A stretch of DNA of 28,001 nt, taken from assembly GCA_947598425.1 (NCBI GenBank), contig CANQFH010000001.1:1-28001 (forward strand), in the 5' to 3' direction. The notes below the pieces were generated by a model that had not been told where the DNA came from, did not search any database, and was given only the letters and a program-made list of their open reading frames with translations. Shown here piece after piece: positions 15,571 to 22,218 of the stretch. The stretch's first letter is position 1. Each line of letters opens with the position of its first letter. The stretch is from an uncultured Bacilli bacterium (GTDB lineage Bacteria > Bacillota_I > Bacilli_A > RF39 > UBA660). The translations under genes and the position numbers were made by a program.

Positions 15571-16449
15571 CTATTTTCCTTTTCTATTATAACTAAAAGC
15601 ATCCCAAATCATATTAATCTTATTTAGTTTATCTATTCTATCTTGAGATAATCTTTTCTTTTTATAACTATATCTTTGACTATTAATCCAAACCCCTAAA
15701 GTAATACCATCTTGATTATAATTTATACCATCTTTAGTTATAAAATCTCTTTTAACTCGCAAATCACCATAATAATTATAATATTTACTAGCTAAATCAT
15801 AACAAACTAACCAATTATAATCATGAGCATCCCAAATCATCCCAATAGCATTTAACTTAGTTATTTTATCTTTATTAATAACTCCTTCAAGATAACTACT
15901 TCTTTGATAATGAATCCAGGAACCTAAAAATAAACCACTTTTCGTTTTATAACTATAAGGAATATTTAAATTACCATTTAATTTATAATAATTTTGAGCT
16001 TCTAAATAGTATTTCTCCCAATTATTTTTATTCCATAAGATACCAATATCATTTAATTTGTTAATCTTATCTGCACTTAAAATTCCTTGTTTATAATCCC
16101 TTCTTTGAACAGATATCCAAGCTCCTAAGTTAACACCATTCTTAGTTTGATAACGATTAGTAATATCAAGATTACCATGACTTTTATAATATTTTTGAGC
16201 CTCTAAATAATTTTGATTCCATAAATATTCTCTGACATTCCAAATCATTTTAATTTTATTTAATTTAGTAATCTCTTTTTTTGTTAATAATTCCTTTTGA
16301 TAATTACCTCTTTGAATACTTATCCATCTACCTAATTTATAATTTGGCACACTATAAGTGTTATCTGTAATATATTTAAAAGGTATTAAACAATTTTTAT
16401 TCTTTTGATAATATTCGAAAGCTAAATTATATATCTCTTCCCATTTCAC
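15571..16449 (-). CDS. HA-repeat protein 3 (no C-module)
   Basis: A 292-residue protein with four HA-type repeats (about 1-72, 73-141, 142-208, 209-286), ending in a short tail FSYNRKGK. Unlike its sisters it has no C-module: the frame stops straight after the fourth repeat. It may be a natural short form or a product of recombination between neighbouring repeats. The GTG start at 16449 is supported by a GGGGGAT ribosome site about 6 nt upstream; it overlaps the end of protein 2 by 23 bp. The second and third repeats are compact (TKNGVNLGAW and TKSGLFLGSW), without the TYDEEGLP-type insertion seen elsewhere. Function is unknown. Confidence 0.78.
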   Translation of the reverse strand: MKWEEIYNLAFEYYQKNKNCLIPFKYITDNTYSVPNYKLGRWISIQRGNYQKELLTKKEITKLNKIKMIWNVREYLWNQNYLEAQKYYKSHGNLDITNRYQTKNGVNLGAWISVQRRDYKQGILSADKINKLNDIGILWNKNNWEKYYLEAQNYYKLNGNLNIPYSYKTKSGLFLGSWIHYQRSSYLEGVINKDKITKLNAIGMIWDAHDYNWLVCYDLASKYYNYYGDLRVKRDFITKDGINYNQDGITLGVWINSQRYSYKKKRLSQDRIDKLNKINMIWDAFSYNRKGK

Positions 16450-17497
16450 AATTTATCCCCCTTTGATATAAATCGATACCATATTCATTAATGATATCTT
16501 TATTAGACATTTTAAATATTTTATTTAAATGACCATGATTATCTATAATATTTTCATTAATACTTTGTAAATAATTTATTTTTAATATTAATTCTTTTAT
16601 TGCTATTCTTTTTAAAATATCTTTATTTAATTCATAATTGATATGATATTCTAAACAAAGATCTTTAACTTCTTTTTGATTTAGTCGTATATCCCAAATC
16701 ATCCCAATATTACTTAATTTAGTAATTCTATCGGTACTTAAAATACCTTTTTGATAATTATATCTTTGAGTATTAAGCCATACTCCTAAAGGTAGGCCTT
16801 CTTCATCATAAGTAACACCATCTTTAGTCTTAAATTTTCGATGAATATGTAGATTACCATAACTTTCATAATATTTAGTAGCTAAGTGATAATAAACTTC
16901 CCACATATAAGTAAGAACGTTCCAAATCATCCCAATGCTATTTAGTTTATTAATTCTTTCTGGACTTAAATTACCATAGCTATTTCTTTGATCATGAATC
17001 CAACTACCTAATTTAATACCATCTTCTTCATAATCTATCGGTACCACTAAATTATTATTCTTTTTATAATAATTACAAGCAGCTTGATACATTTGCTCCC
17101 AACTATCTTTTTGATAAAACCAAATGATTCCTAAACTATTTAATTTAGCTATCCGTTCAGGACTTAATTTACCTAACTTATAAGATTCTTTTTGATGAGC
17201 TAACCATCTATTTATAGAAGTATCTAAAACTAAATTAATATTCCCATATTCTTCATAATATTTTTTCAAAATATTATATTTTTCTTCCCAATTATTTTCT
17301 CTTTTATTCCAAATAATACCGATACTTTCTAATTTATTAATTTGTTCTTTACTTAACTTACCTAAACTATATTTAATTTTAATATTACTAAGCCATATAC
17401 CTAATTTAACACCATTTATAATATAATCTTTAGGTATATTTAAATCACCATGACATTCATAATATTCTTTAGCTAATTCATAATTATAATCCCACAT
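16427..17497 (-). CDS. HA-repeat protein 2
   Basis: A 356-residue protein with four HA-type repeats and one C-module (about 274-345). Repeat 2 is degenerate (NLVLDTSINRWLAHQK), while repeats 3 and 4 are canonical (LGSWIHDQRNSY; LPLGVWLNTQRYNY). The C-module carries the ELNKDILKRI and IFKMSNKDI segments. AAGGAG stands 8 nt before the ATG, and the stop of protein 1 is 10 bp upstream. The final residues NCEMGRDI come from sequence that also serves as the start region of protein 3. There are no catalytic motifs, and all parts are predicted soluble. Confidence 0.8.
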   Translation of the reverse strand: MWDYNYELAKEYYECHGDLNIPKDYIINGVKLGIWLSNIKIKYSLGKLSKEQINKLESIGIIWNKRENNWEEKYNILKKYYEEYGNINLVLDTSINRWLAHQKESYKLGKLSPERIAKLNSLGIIWFYQKDSWEQMYQAACNYYKKNNNLVVPIDYEEDGIKLGSWIHDQRNSYGNLSPERINKLNSIGMIWNVLTYMWEVYYHLATKYYESYGNLHIHRKFKTKDGVTYDEEGLPLGVWLNTQRYNYQKGILSTDRITKLSNIGMIWDIRLNQKEVKDLCLEYHINYELNKDILKRIAIKELILKINYLQSINENIIDNHGHLNKIFKMSNKDIINEYGIDLYQRGINCEMGRDI

Positions 17498-17507
17498 ATA
17501 CTACTCC

Positions 17508-18392
17508 TTACTTCGATTTACGACTTTTTCTAAAGTTAACTTTATATACTTCATTAATATCTTTTAAAGACATATTAAATATGGGATGAAGTATGCCTTC
17601 AGAATTAACTATATCTGCATCAATACTTAATAAATAATCTATTTTAGCTTGAAATAATGCCGGGACTGTTCTTTTATAATTCTCTTTATTCTTTTCTAAA
17701 TCTATACCATAAGTTTTACATATATTATTCATAATATCTCTATTAACTCTAGTTTTCCAAACTATTCCAATATTATTTAACTTTTCTTCACGATCTGGAT
17801 ACAATTTATTATTATTTCTAAAATATTTTTGATCTCTTAACCATACTCCTAAAGGTAGACCTTCTTCACAATAAGTAATTCCATCTAAAGTTTTAAATTT
17901 ATTTTTTATTTTTAAATTACCATAATGATTATAATAAGTTTGAGCTAGGTTATAATATTGCTCCCAAACATAATCATAATAGTTCCAAATCATTCCTATC
18001 TTATTTAATAATTCTACACGAGAATCTATTAAAATACCTTGATTATATGTACATCTTTGGTAATGAATCCATGCTCCTAAATTAAAATCATTAACTACAT
18101 AATCATAAGGTATAGCTAAATTACCATTTAATTCATAGTATTTTTTAGCTTCTAAATAGTTTTGATTCCAATCTTCATCAATCATATTCCAAATAACATG
18201 AATCTCTTCAAGTAAAGATGCTCTTTCTGAACTTAAATTATCACTAGAATATAAATATCTTTGAAGTGCTAACCATTTTCCTAATTTAATATCATTGATT
18301 ATATAATCTTTTGGAATATTTAAATTACCATGAGTATGATAATAATCTACTGCGAGTTGATATATTTCATTCCATCTATTATTATTCAACAT
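17508..18392 (-). CDS. HA-repeat protein 1
   Basis: First gene of the operon, 294 residues from the ATG at 18392; an in-frame TTG five codons earlier lies over the presumed GGGGG ribosome site. It has three HA-type repeats (about 1-70, 71-138, 139-215) and a C-module. This C-module (KIDYLLSIDADIVNSEGILHP in outline, then IFNMSLKDI) is closer to the internal module of protein 5 than to those of proteins 2 and 4. The protein ends in a basic RKSRKSK tail. A near-consensus housekeeping promoter lies just upstream, so the operon should be expressed in growing cells. Confidence 0.78.
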   Translation of the reverse strand: MLNNNRWNEIYQLAVDYYHTHGNLNIPKDYIINDIKLGKWLALQRYLYSSDNLSSERASLLEEIHVIWNMIDEDWNQNYLEAKKYYELNGNLAIPYDYVVNDFNLGAWIHYQRCTYNQGILIDSRVELLNKIGMIWNYYDYVWEQYYNLAQTYYNHYGNLKIKNKFKTLDGITYCEEGLPLGVWLRDQKYFRNNNKLYPDREEKLNNIGIVWKTRVNRDIMNNICKTYGIDLEKNKENYKRTVPALFQAKIDYLLSIDADIVNSEGILHPIFNMSLKDINEVYKVNFRKSRKSK

Positions 18393-18419
18393 AAAAATAA
18401 CCCCCAAAATATAGGGATT

Positions 18420-18448
18420 ATTCTAACATTATTATGATAGTTTGTCAA
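18420..18448 (-). promoter_or_regulatory. Strong promoter of the HA-repeat/MoxR/VWA operon
   Basis: On the minus strand TTGACA (18443-18448), a 17-bp spacer ending in TGT, TAGAAT (18420-18425): a perfect -35 and an extended -10. It is the only promoter seen for the eight-gene operon. Confidence 0.8.
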
Positions 18449-18477
18449 ATTTTTCTATTTAGATAATGTTTACTAAA

Positions 18478-18795
18478 TTATTTAATATTAATTTTACTAA
18501 TATCAACATCATTTAAAAGAATATCACTATTATTAAATTCAATAAAAGTATTACCATCTTCTATACTATAATCTAAATTATTTAAAGGTATTGCTAATTC
18601 TAAATAATATTGAGGTACTTCTTCAATACCACTAGCTTTAAGAGCACTATTTTTTAAAGAATTATAAAATAATAAGATATTCTTATTAGTAACTAAAACA
18701 TTTAAATTATAAGAATAATCATCAATTTCAACATAACAATTGTCCTTTTCAAATAATACTGTTTCTTCTTTTTTAATAAAATCATAATTATACAT
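18478..18795 (-). CDS. Small protein of unknown function, possibly PH-like fold
   Basis: A 105-residue acidic, beta-rich protein without signal or membrane segments. The stretch ETVLFEKDNCYVEI followed by LNVLVTNKNILLFYN recalls bacterial PH/GRAM-like domains, in which a 'TNKRLIF' strand is typical; this is suggestive only. The start is put at the ATG at 18795, which has AAGGAGG 7 nt upstream; the ATG two codons earlier is too close to it. It follows ksgA by 12 bp and is probably co-transcribed with it. It lies before the separate promoter of the HA-repeat operon. Role unknown. Confidence 0.65.
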   Translation of the reverse strand: MYNYDFIKKEETVLFEKDNCYVEIDDYSYNLNVLVTNKNILLFYNSLKNSALKASGIEEVPQYYLELAIPLNNLDYSIEDGNTFIEFNNSDILLNDVDISKINIK

Positions 18796-18807
18796 AACCA
18801 TTCCTCC

Positions 18808-19581
18808 TTATATAATTTTACTAATCTCTTGAAATACTTCTTCATCTAGTTGTTCAGCTCGAACATTCTCATCTAATTGATATTTATTTAAAACATCTAA
18901 TATTTTATCAAAATCATAATTACTTAAATTATTTTTTAAAGTCTTTCTTTTCATTTTAAAACTATCATTAATTAATTTAAAATACACTTCTTTATTAACA
19001 TCTAATTTAGTAGCTCTTTTGGTAAATTTAATAATGGCACTTTCAACTTTAGGCATGGGATTAAAACACTTCTTACTTACTTTAAATAACTTAATAACAT
19101 TATAATAATACTTTAAATATAAGGTAATACTACTATAATTTGAAGTACCAGGTAATGCTGTAAAACGATCAGCAACTTCCTCTTGAACCATAAATACCAT
19201 TTCTTGAATATCTAAATCTAAGTTAATTAAATATTTAATAATTGGAGTTGTTATATAATATGGAAGATTACCAACTATATATAAATGATGATATTTAATA
19301 TCTTTAATATCTTCTTTAATATTACTTTTTAAAATATCTTGATAAATAATTTTAGTACGATTATTTTCTAAATTATTTAAATAAGGCTTTAAATCAGTAT
19401 CGATTTCATAACATATCATTTGACAATTTTTTTGTTGCAAATACTTAGTTAAGGCTCCCATACCGGGACCTATTTCTATTAATAAATCATCTTCTTCTGG
19501 ATTAATATTATCACTTATCTTATTGATAATATTTTGATCGATTAAAAAATTTTGACCTAAAGTTTTTTTAGCTTTCACCAT
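18808..19581 (-). CDS. rsmA (ksgA): 16S rRNA (adenine1518-N6/adenine1519-N6)-dimethyltransferase
   Basis: KsgA/RsmA dimethylates two adjacent adenines in the 3' hairpin of 16S rRNA during small-subunit maturation, using S-adenosylmethionine. Visible motifs: the N-terminal LGQNFL, the SAM-binding IEIGPGMGALT and the catalytic NLPYYIT. The C-terminal part (about 180-257) is the usual helical domain, and the length (about 257) is normal. The start is taken at the ATG at 19581, giving MVKAKKTLGQNFL; an ATG four codons earlier lacks a ribosome site. It overlaps the end of the 3D-domain gene. The yabE-ksgA order matches B. subtilis, but yabG, normally next, is displaced by about 9 kb. Confidence 0.96.
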   Translation of the reverse strand: MVKAKKTLGQNFLIDQNIINKISDNINPEEDDLLIEIGPGMGALTKYLQQKNCQMICYEIDTDLKPYLNNLENNRTKIIYQDILKSNIKEDIKDIKYHHLYIVGNLPYYITTPIIKYLINLDLDIQEMVFMVQEEVADRFTALPGTSNYSSITLYLKYYYNVIKLFKVSKKCFNPMPKVESAIIKFTKRATKLDVNKEVYFKLINDSFKMKRKTLKNNLSNYDFDKILDVLNKYQLDENVRAEQLDEEVFQEISKII

Positions 19582-20107
19582 TACCCCATCCATTTCTTAA
19601 GACATCATAAGTAATAACTTTGCGTCCTAAGTTAAGGGCATAATCTAAATTAGGACTAAGTAAATCTAAGGAATTACCACGAACACCACGATCTAAAACA
19701 ATTGCCACTATTGGTTCTTTAGATAATTTATCATAAGAAAAACGCACAATAGAGCCACAAGATAAATTACTAGAAGATGCTACAATATGAACAGTACCAT
19801 AAGTATCATCATGATAAGTAGTTTTACCATCTTTTATATAATAACTAGGCATACAACCTAAAGTTCCATTACATAAAGGACAATTAAACACATAACCAGT
19901 TAAATCACCAGTATAAGTATCTTTAGCACTATAAATATCATTAGCTTTAAACTCTAAAGCTTTTAAAGCCATGGTAGATAAATTAACAGTTTTATTAATA
20001 TTATCACTATATGATTTAGTTTCAATAACTTTTATATAATTAGAAGCTGCTACTGCAAAAAGAATAATAATAAATATACGAATAATACGATTTAATACTT
20101 TTAGCAT
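19568..20107 (-). CDS. 3D-domain cell-wall protein, YabE-like
   Basis: A 179-residue protein with an N-terminal membrane anchor (about 8-24) and an extracellular 3D domain at the C-terminus. The 3D (Asp-Asp-Asp) fold is related to MltA/resuscitation-factor lytic enzymes. Its signature shows in HIVASSSNLSCGSIVRF, VAIVLDRGVRGNSLDLL and DYALNLGRK. A Cys-rich insert CPLCNGTLGC (75-84) may form disulfides or bind metal. It lacks the G5 and DUF348 domains of full YabE/RpfB proteins, so it is a minimal version, and peptidoglycan cleavage is inferred. Its place immediately before ksgA corresponds to yabE in B. subtilis. A perfect-consensus promoter lies upstream, and AAGGTGA precedes the ATG. Confidence 0.82.
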   Translation of the reverse strand: MLKVLNRIIRIFIIILFAVAASNYIKVIETKSYSDNINKTVNLSTMALKALEFKANDIYSAKDTYTGDLTGYVFNCPLCNGTLGCMPSYYIKDGKTTYHDDTYGTVHIVASSSNLSCGSIVRFSYDKLSKEPIVAIVLDRGVRGNSLDLLSPNLDYALNLGRKVITYDVLRNGWGNGES

Positions 20108-20131
20108 TTTTCACCTTCTTTTATTAAGACA

Positions 20132-20160
20132 ATTATACAAAAGTTATAAAATTTTGTCAA
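20132..20160 (-). promoter_or_regulatory. Consensus promoter of the 3D protein-ksgA operon
   Basis: On the minus strand TTGACA (20155-20160), exactly 17 bp, TATAAT (20132-20137): a perfect housekeeping promoter. Its -35 abuts the T-tail of the HEPN terminator. Confidence 0.85.
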
Positions 20161-20194
20161 AAAAAAGCAGCTTTGATAATTATGAATTGCTTTT
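20161..20194 (-). terminator. Terminator downstream of the HEPN gene
   Basis: AAAAGCA (20163-20169) and TGCTTTT (20188-20194) pair across an 18-nt interval. Read on the minus strand the stem is followed by a run of T that ends in the -35 of the next promoter. The large loop lowers certainty. Confidence 0.45.
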
Positions 20195-20225
20195 AAAAAT
20201 GGTCGAACAATAATTAAATAAAACA

Positions 20226-20648
20226 TTATATAATATATAGATTAAATTTTTCATTATAAGCAAGCCCTTCTTTCTCATAAGAGTATCTAAATATTTGATA
20301 AGCATTTCTTAATTCTTTTAAATTTAATTCAAAATCAATATTACGATCTTCAATAGAATAATACATCTTCTTTATTTCTTCTTGATCTTTATTATTTATT
20401 AAATGATACAATTTATAAAGATTATGGATACGACGACAAGTTTGTAAATTATTATACGCTAGACTTTTTAAAAACAATTCAATAGCAAAAATCATAATAC
20501 TATTTAATTCAATAGAATGAATTAGATTTGCTCTTAAAGAGATATTTATAATATTAACATAATTACATGCTGATTTATAAACACTAAAGGCATAGTCATG
20601 ATAATCTTCTTCATTTTTATCTTTATTTTTATCTAAATCTAAATACAT
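20226..20648 (-). CDS. HEPN-like domain protein
   Basis: A 140-residue, all-helical protein. The stretch IFAIELFLKSLAY followed by HNLYKLYHLI, and later LRNAYQIFRYSYE, matches the helix pattern of HEPN domains. HEPN proteins include toxin RNases (with an R-x4-6-H motif) and non-catalytic partners of nucleotidyltransferases. No R-x4-6-H motif is present in the last helix and no MNT-type antitoxin gene is next to it, so RNase activity is doubtful. AAGGAG lies about 8 nt before the ATG. The gene is divergent from the LigD-like gene and followed by a terminator. Confidence 0.55.
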   Translation of the reverse strand: MYLDLDKNKDKNEEDYHDYAFSVYKSACNYVNIINISLRANLIHSIELNSIMIFAIELFLKSLAYNNLQTCRRIHNLYKLYHLINNKDQEEIKKMYYSIEDRNIDFELNLKELRNAYQIFRYSYEKEGLAYNEKFNLYII

Positions 20649-20719
20649 AATACTACTCCTTTATTTATATAATACTAAAATATTACTAATAATTAAAGAA
20701 TTTTAACTTTTTAATATAA

Positions 20720-20748
20720 GTATAAATGTCTTGTTATTTAACAAAATA
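20720..20748 (+). promoter_or_regulatory. Possible forespore sigma-G-like promoter of the LigD-like gene
   Basis: GTATA (20720-20724) and CAAAATA (20742-20748) are separated by 17 bp; sigma-G promoters are of the form GHATR-N18-CATnnTA. The predicted RNA would start within about 8 nt of the start codon, consistent with the absence of any ribosome site. The match is weak. Confidence 0.22.
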
Positions 20749-20762
20749 ATAATGTGATAAAT

Positions 20763-22169
20763 ATGGCAAATAATTTAAAAAAATATAATAAAAAAAGAAA
20801 CTTTAATAAAACTAAAGAACCAATTGGTAAAAAGAAAAAATCTTCACAAAAATTAAGATTTGTAGTGCAACATCATTTAGCAAGAAAAGATCATTATGAT
20901 TTACGATTAGAATGGAATGGAACAATGAAAAGTTGGGCAATACCTAAAGGGCCTTCATATAATCCTAAAGATAAAAGACTTGCCATCATGGTTGAAGATC
21001 ATCCCATTAGTTATCGTAATTTTGAAGGTGTAATACCAAAGGGTGAATATGGAGCAGGTACCGTTATGGTTTGGGATGAAGGTTATTGGGACGCTATTAC
21101 TAAAATAAATAAGTCATTTAACACGACCATGTTTAAATTTATTTTAAAAGGTAAGAGATTAAAAGGGGCTTGGACATTAATTAATTTTAAAGATGATAAT
21201 TGGTTACTTATAAAAGAAAAAGATGAATATTATGAATATCAAGATATTAAAAAATTAAATAAAAGTATTAAAACCAATAGAACTTTTACAGAAATAAAAA
21301 ATAATGTTACTAATACTAAGACATCAATTAAAAATAATATTATAGATAATATCACCATAACTAATCCTGATAAGGTAATATTTGATAAGCCTTTAATTAC
21401 TAAATTAGATTTAGCAATATATTATCATAAAGTAGGTAAAAGAATGTTACCTTTTATAAATAAGAGAATTATAAGTACGATAAGATGTCCTGAAGGAATC
21501 AAAAAAGATAAATTTTTTCAAAAACATTTAGATAATAACAATAAGGGTATTGGAAAGATAATATTAGAGAATGATAATAATAATAAAGAAGACTATTATT
21601 ATATAAAAGATATAAGTGGTCTTATTAGTGAAGTTCAAAGAAATAGTTTTGAGTTTCACACTTGGGGCAGTTTAGTTAATAAGTTAGAACATCCAGATAT
21701 TATGGTATTTGATTTAGATCCAGATGAAAATTTAAGTATTGCTAAAATACGTGAGGGAGTTAAAGATTTAAAAAGTATATTAGATGAATTACAATTAAAA
21801 AGTTATTTAAAAACTAGTGGTGGTAAAGGTTATCATGTAGTTGTACCAATTAAAGAAAAAATGACTTGGAAAAAGTTTAGAGAAACCGCTAAAAACATTG
21901 CTAAAATAATGGAAATAAAATGGCCTGATAAATATACTAGTAATATAAGAAAAAATAAAAGAAAGGGTAAAATATTCATTGATTGGGTGAGAAATACCAG
22001 ATCATCTACTTCAGTTAGTCCTTATTCAATTAGATTAAGAAATAATTGTCCGGTATCTATGCCTATTGCATGGAGAGAATTAGATAAGATTAAACCCAAT
22101 GAGATTGGGATTAAAGATGCTATTAAAAGATTAAATAGAAAAGATCCTTGGAGTGATTTCTTTGATTAA
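20763..22169 (+). CDS. LigD-like protein: 3'-phosphoesterase plus primase-polymerase, no ligase
   Basis: Related to the multifunctional DNA-end-joining protein LigD. Residues about 30-155 form the 3'-phosphoesterase domain (HHLARKDHYDLRLE, EDHPISYRNFEG, IPKGEYGAGTV). Residues about 200-468 form the LigD polymerase domain (ITNPDKVIFD, metal-binding FDLDPD near 316-321, TSGGKGYHVV, and FIDWVRN with the third acidic residue). The two are joined by a Lys/Asn-rich linker of about 40 residues where the ATP-dependent ligase domain would be in Pseudomonas-type LigD. The basic N-terminus may bind DNA. A ligase and Ku would have to be encoded elsewhere. An in-frame GTG at 20754 is an alternative start; neither has a ribosome site. 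In B. subtilis ligD is expressed in the forespore. Confidence 0.88.
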   Translation: MANNLKKYNKKRNFNKTKEPIGKKKKSSQKLRFVVQHHLARKDHYDLRLEWNGTMKSWAIPKGPSYNPKDKRLAIMVEDHPISYRNFEGVIPKGEYGAGTVMVWDEGYWDAITKINKSFNTTMFKFILKGKRLKGAWTLINFKDDNWLLIKEKDEYYEYQDIKKLNKSIKTNRTFTEIKNNVTNTKTSIKNNIIDNITITNPDKVIFDKPLITKLDLAIYYHKVGKRMLPFINKRIISTIRCPEGIKKDKFFQKHLDNNNKGIGKIILENDNNNKEDYYYIKDISGLISEVQRNSFEFHTWGSLVNKLEHPDIMVFDLDPDENLSIAKIREGVKDLKSILDELQLKSYLKTSGGKGYHVVVPIKEKMTWKKFRETAKNIAKIMEIKWPDKYTSNIRKNKRKGKIFIDWVRNTRSSTSVSPYSIRLRNNCPVSMPIAWRELDKIKPNEIGIKDAIKRLNRKDPWSDFFD

Positions 22170-22188
22170 ATAATTATTTTATACATGC

Positions 22189-22217
22189 AAAAAGATGTTT
22201 TTTTCAACATCTTTTTT
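22189..22217. terminator. Bidirectional terminator between the LigD-like and surface-protein genes
   Basis: AAAAAGATGTT (22189-22199), loop of six, AACATCTTTTT (22206-22216). T-runs are present on both strands, serving the two convergent genes that end at 22169 and 22219. Confidence 0.8.
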
Positions 22218-22218
22218 A

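Noticed and set aside
13049..18392. Regularly spaced similar DNA segments that might look like a CRISPR array
   Set aside because: They are coding repeats of about 65-75 residues (HA domains), not short direct repeats with spacers.
18392..18419. Leader hairpin AATCCC/GGGGGTT that could hide the ribosome site of the first HA-repeat gene
   Set aside because: The predicted transcript start falls within or after the CCC side, so the stem may not exist in the RNA.
20226..22169. HEPN protein with the LigD-like gene as a toxin-antitoxin or defence pair
   Set aside because: They are divergent, there is no R-x4-6-H RNase motif or nucleotidyltransferase partner, and no shared operon.
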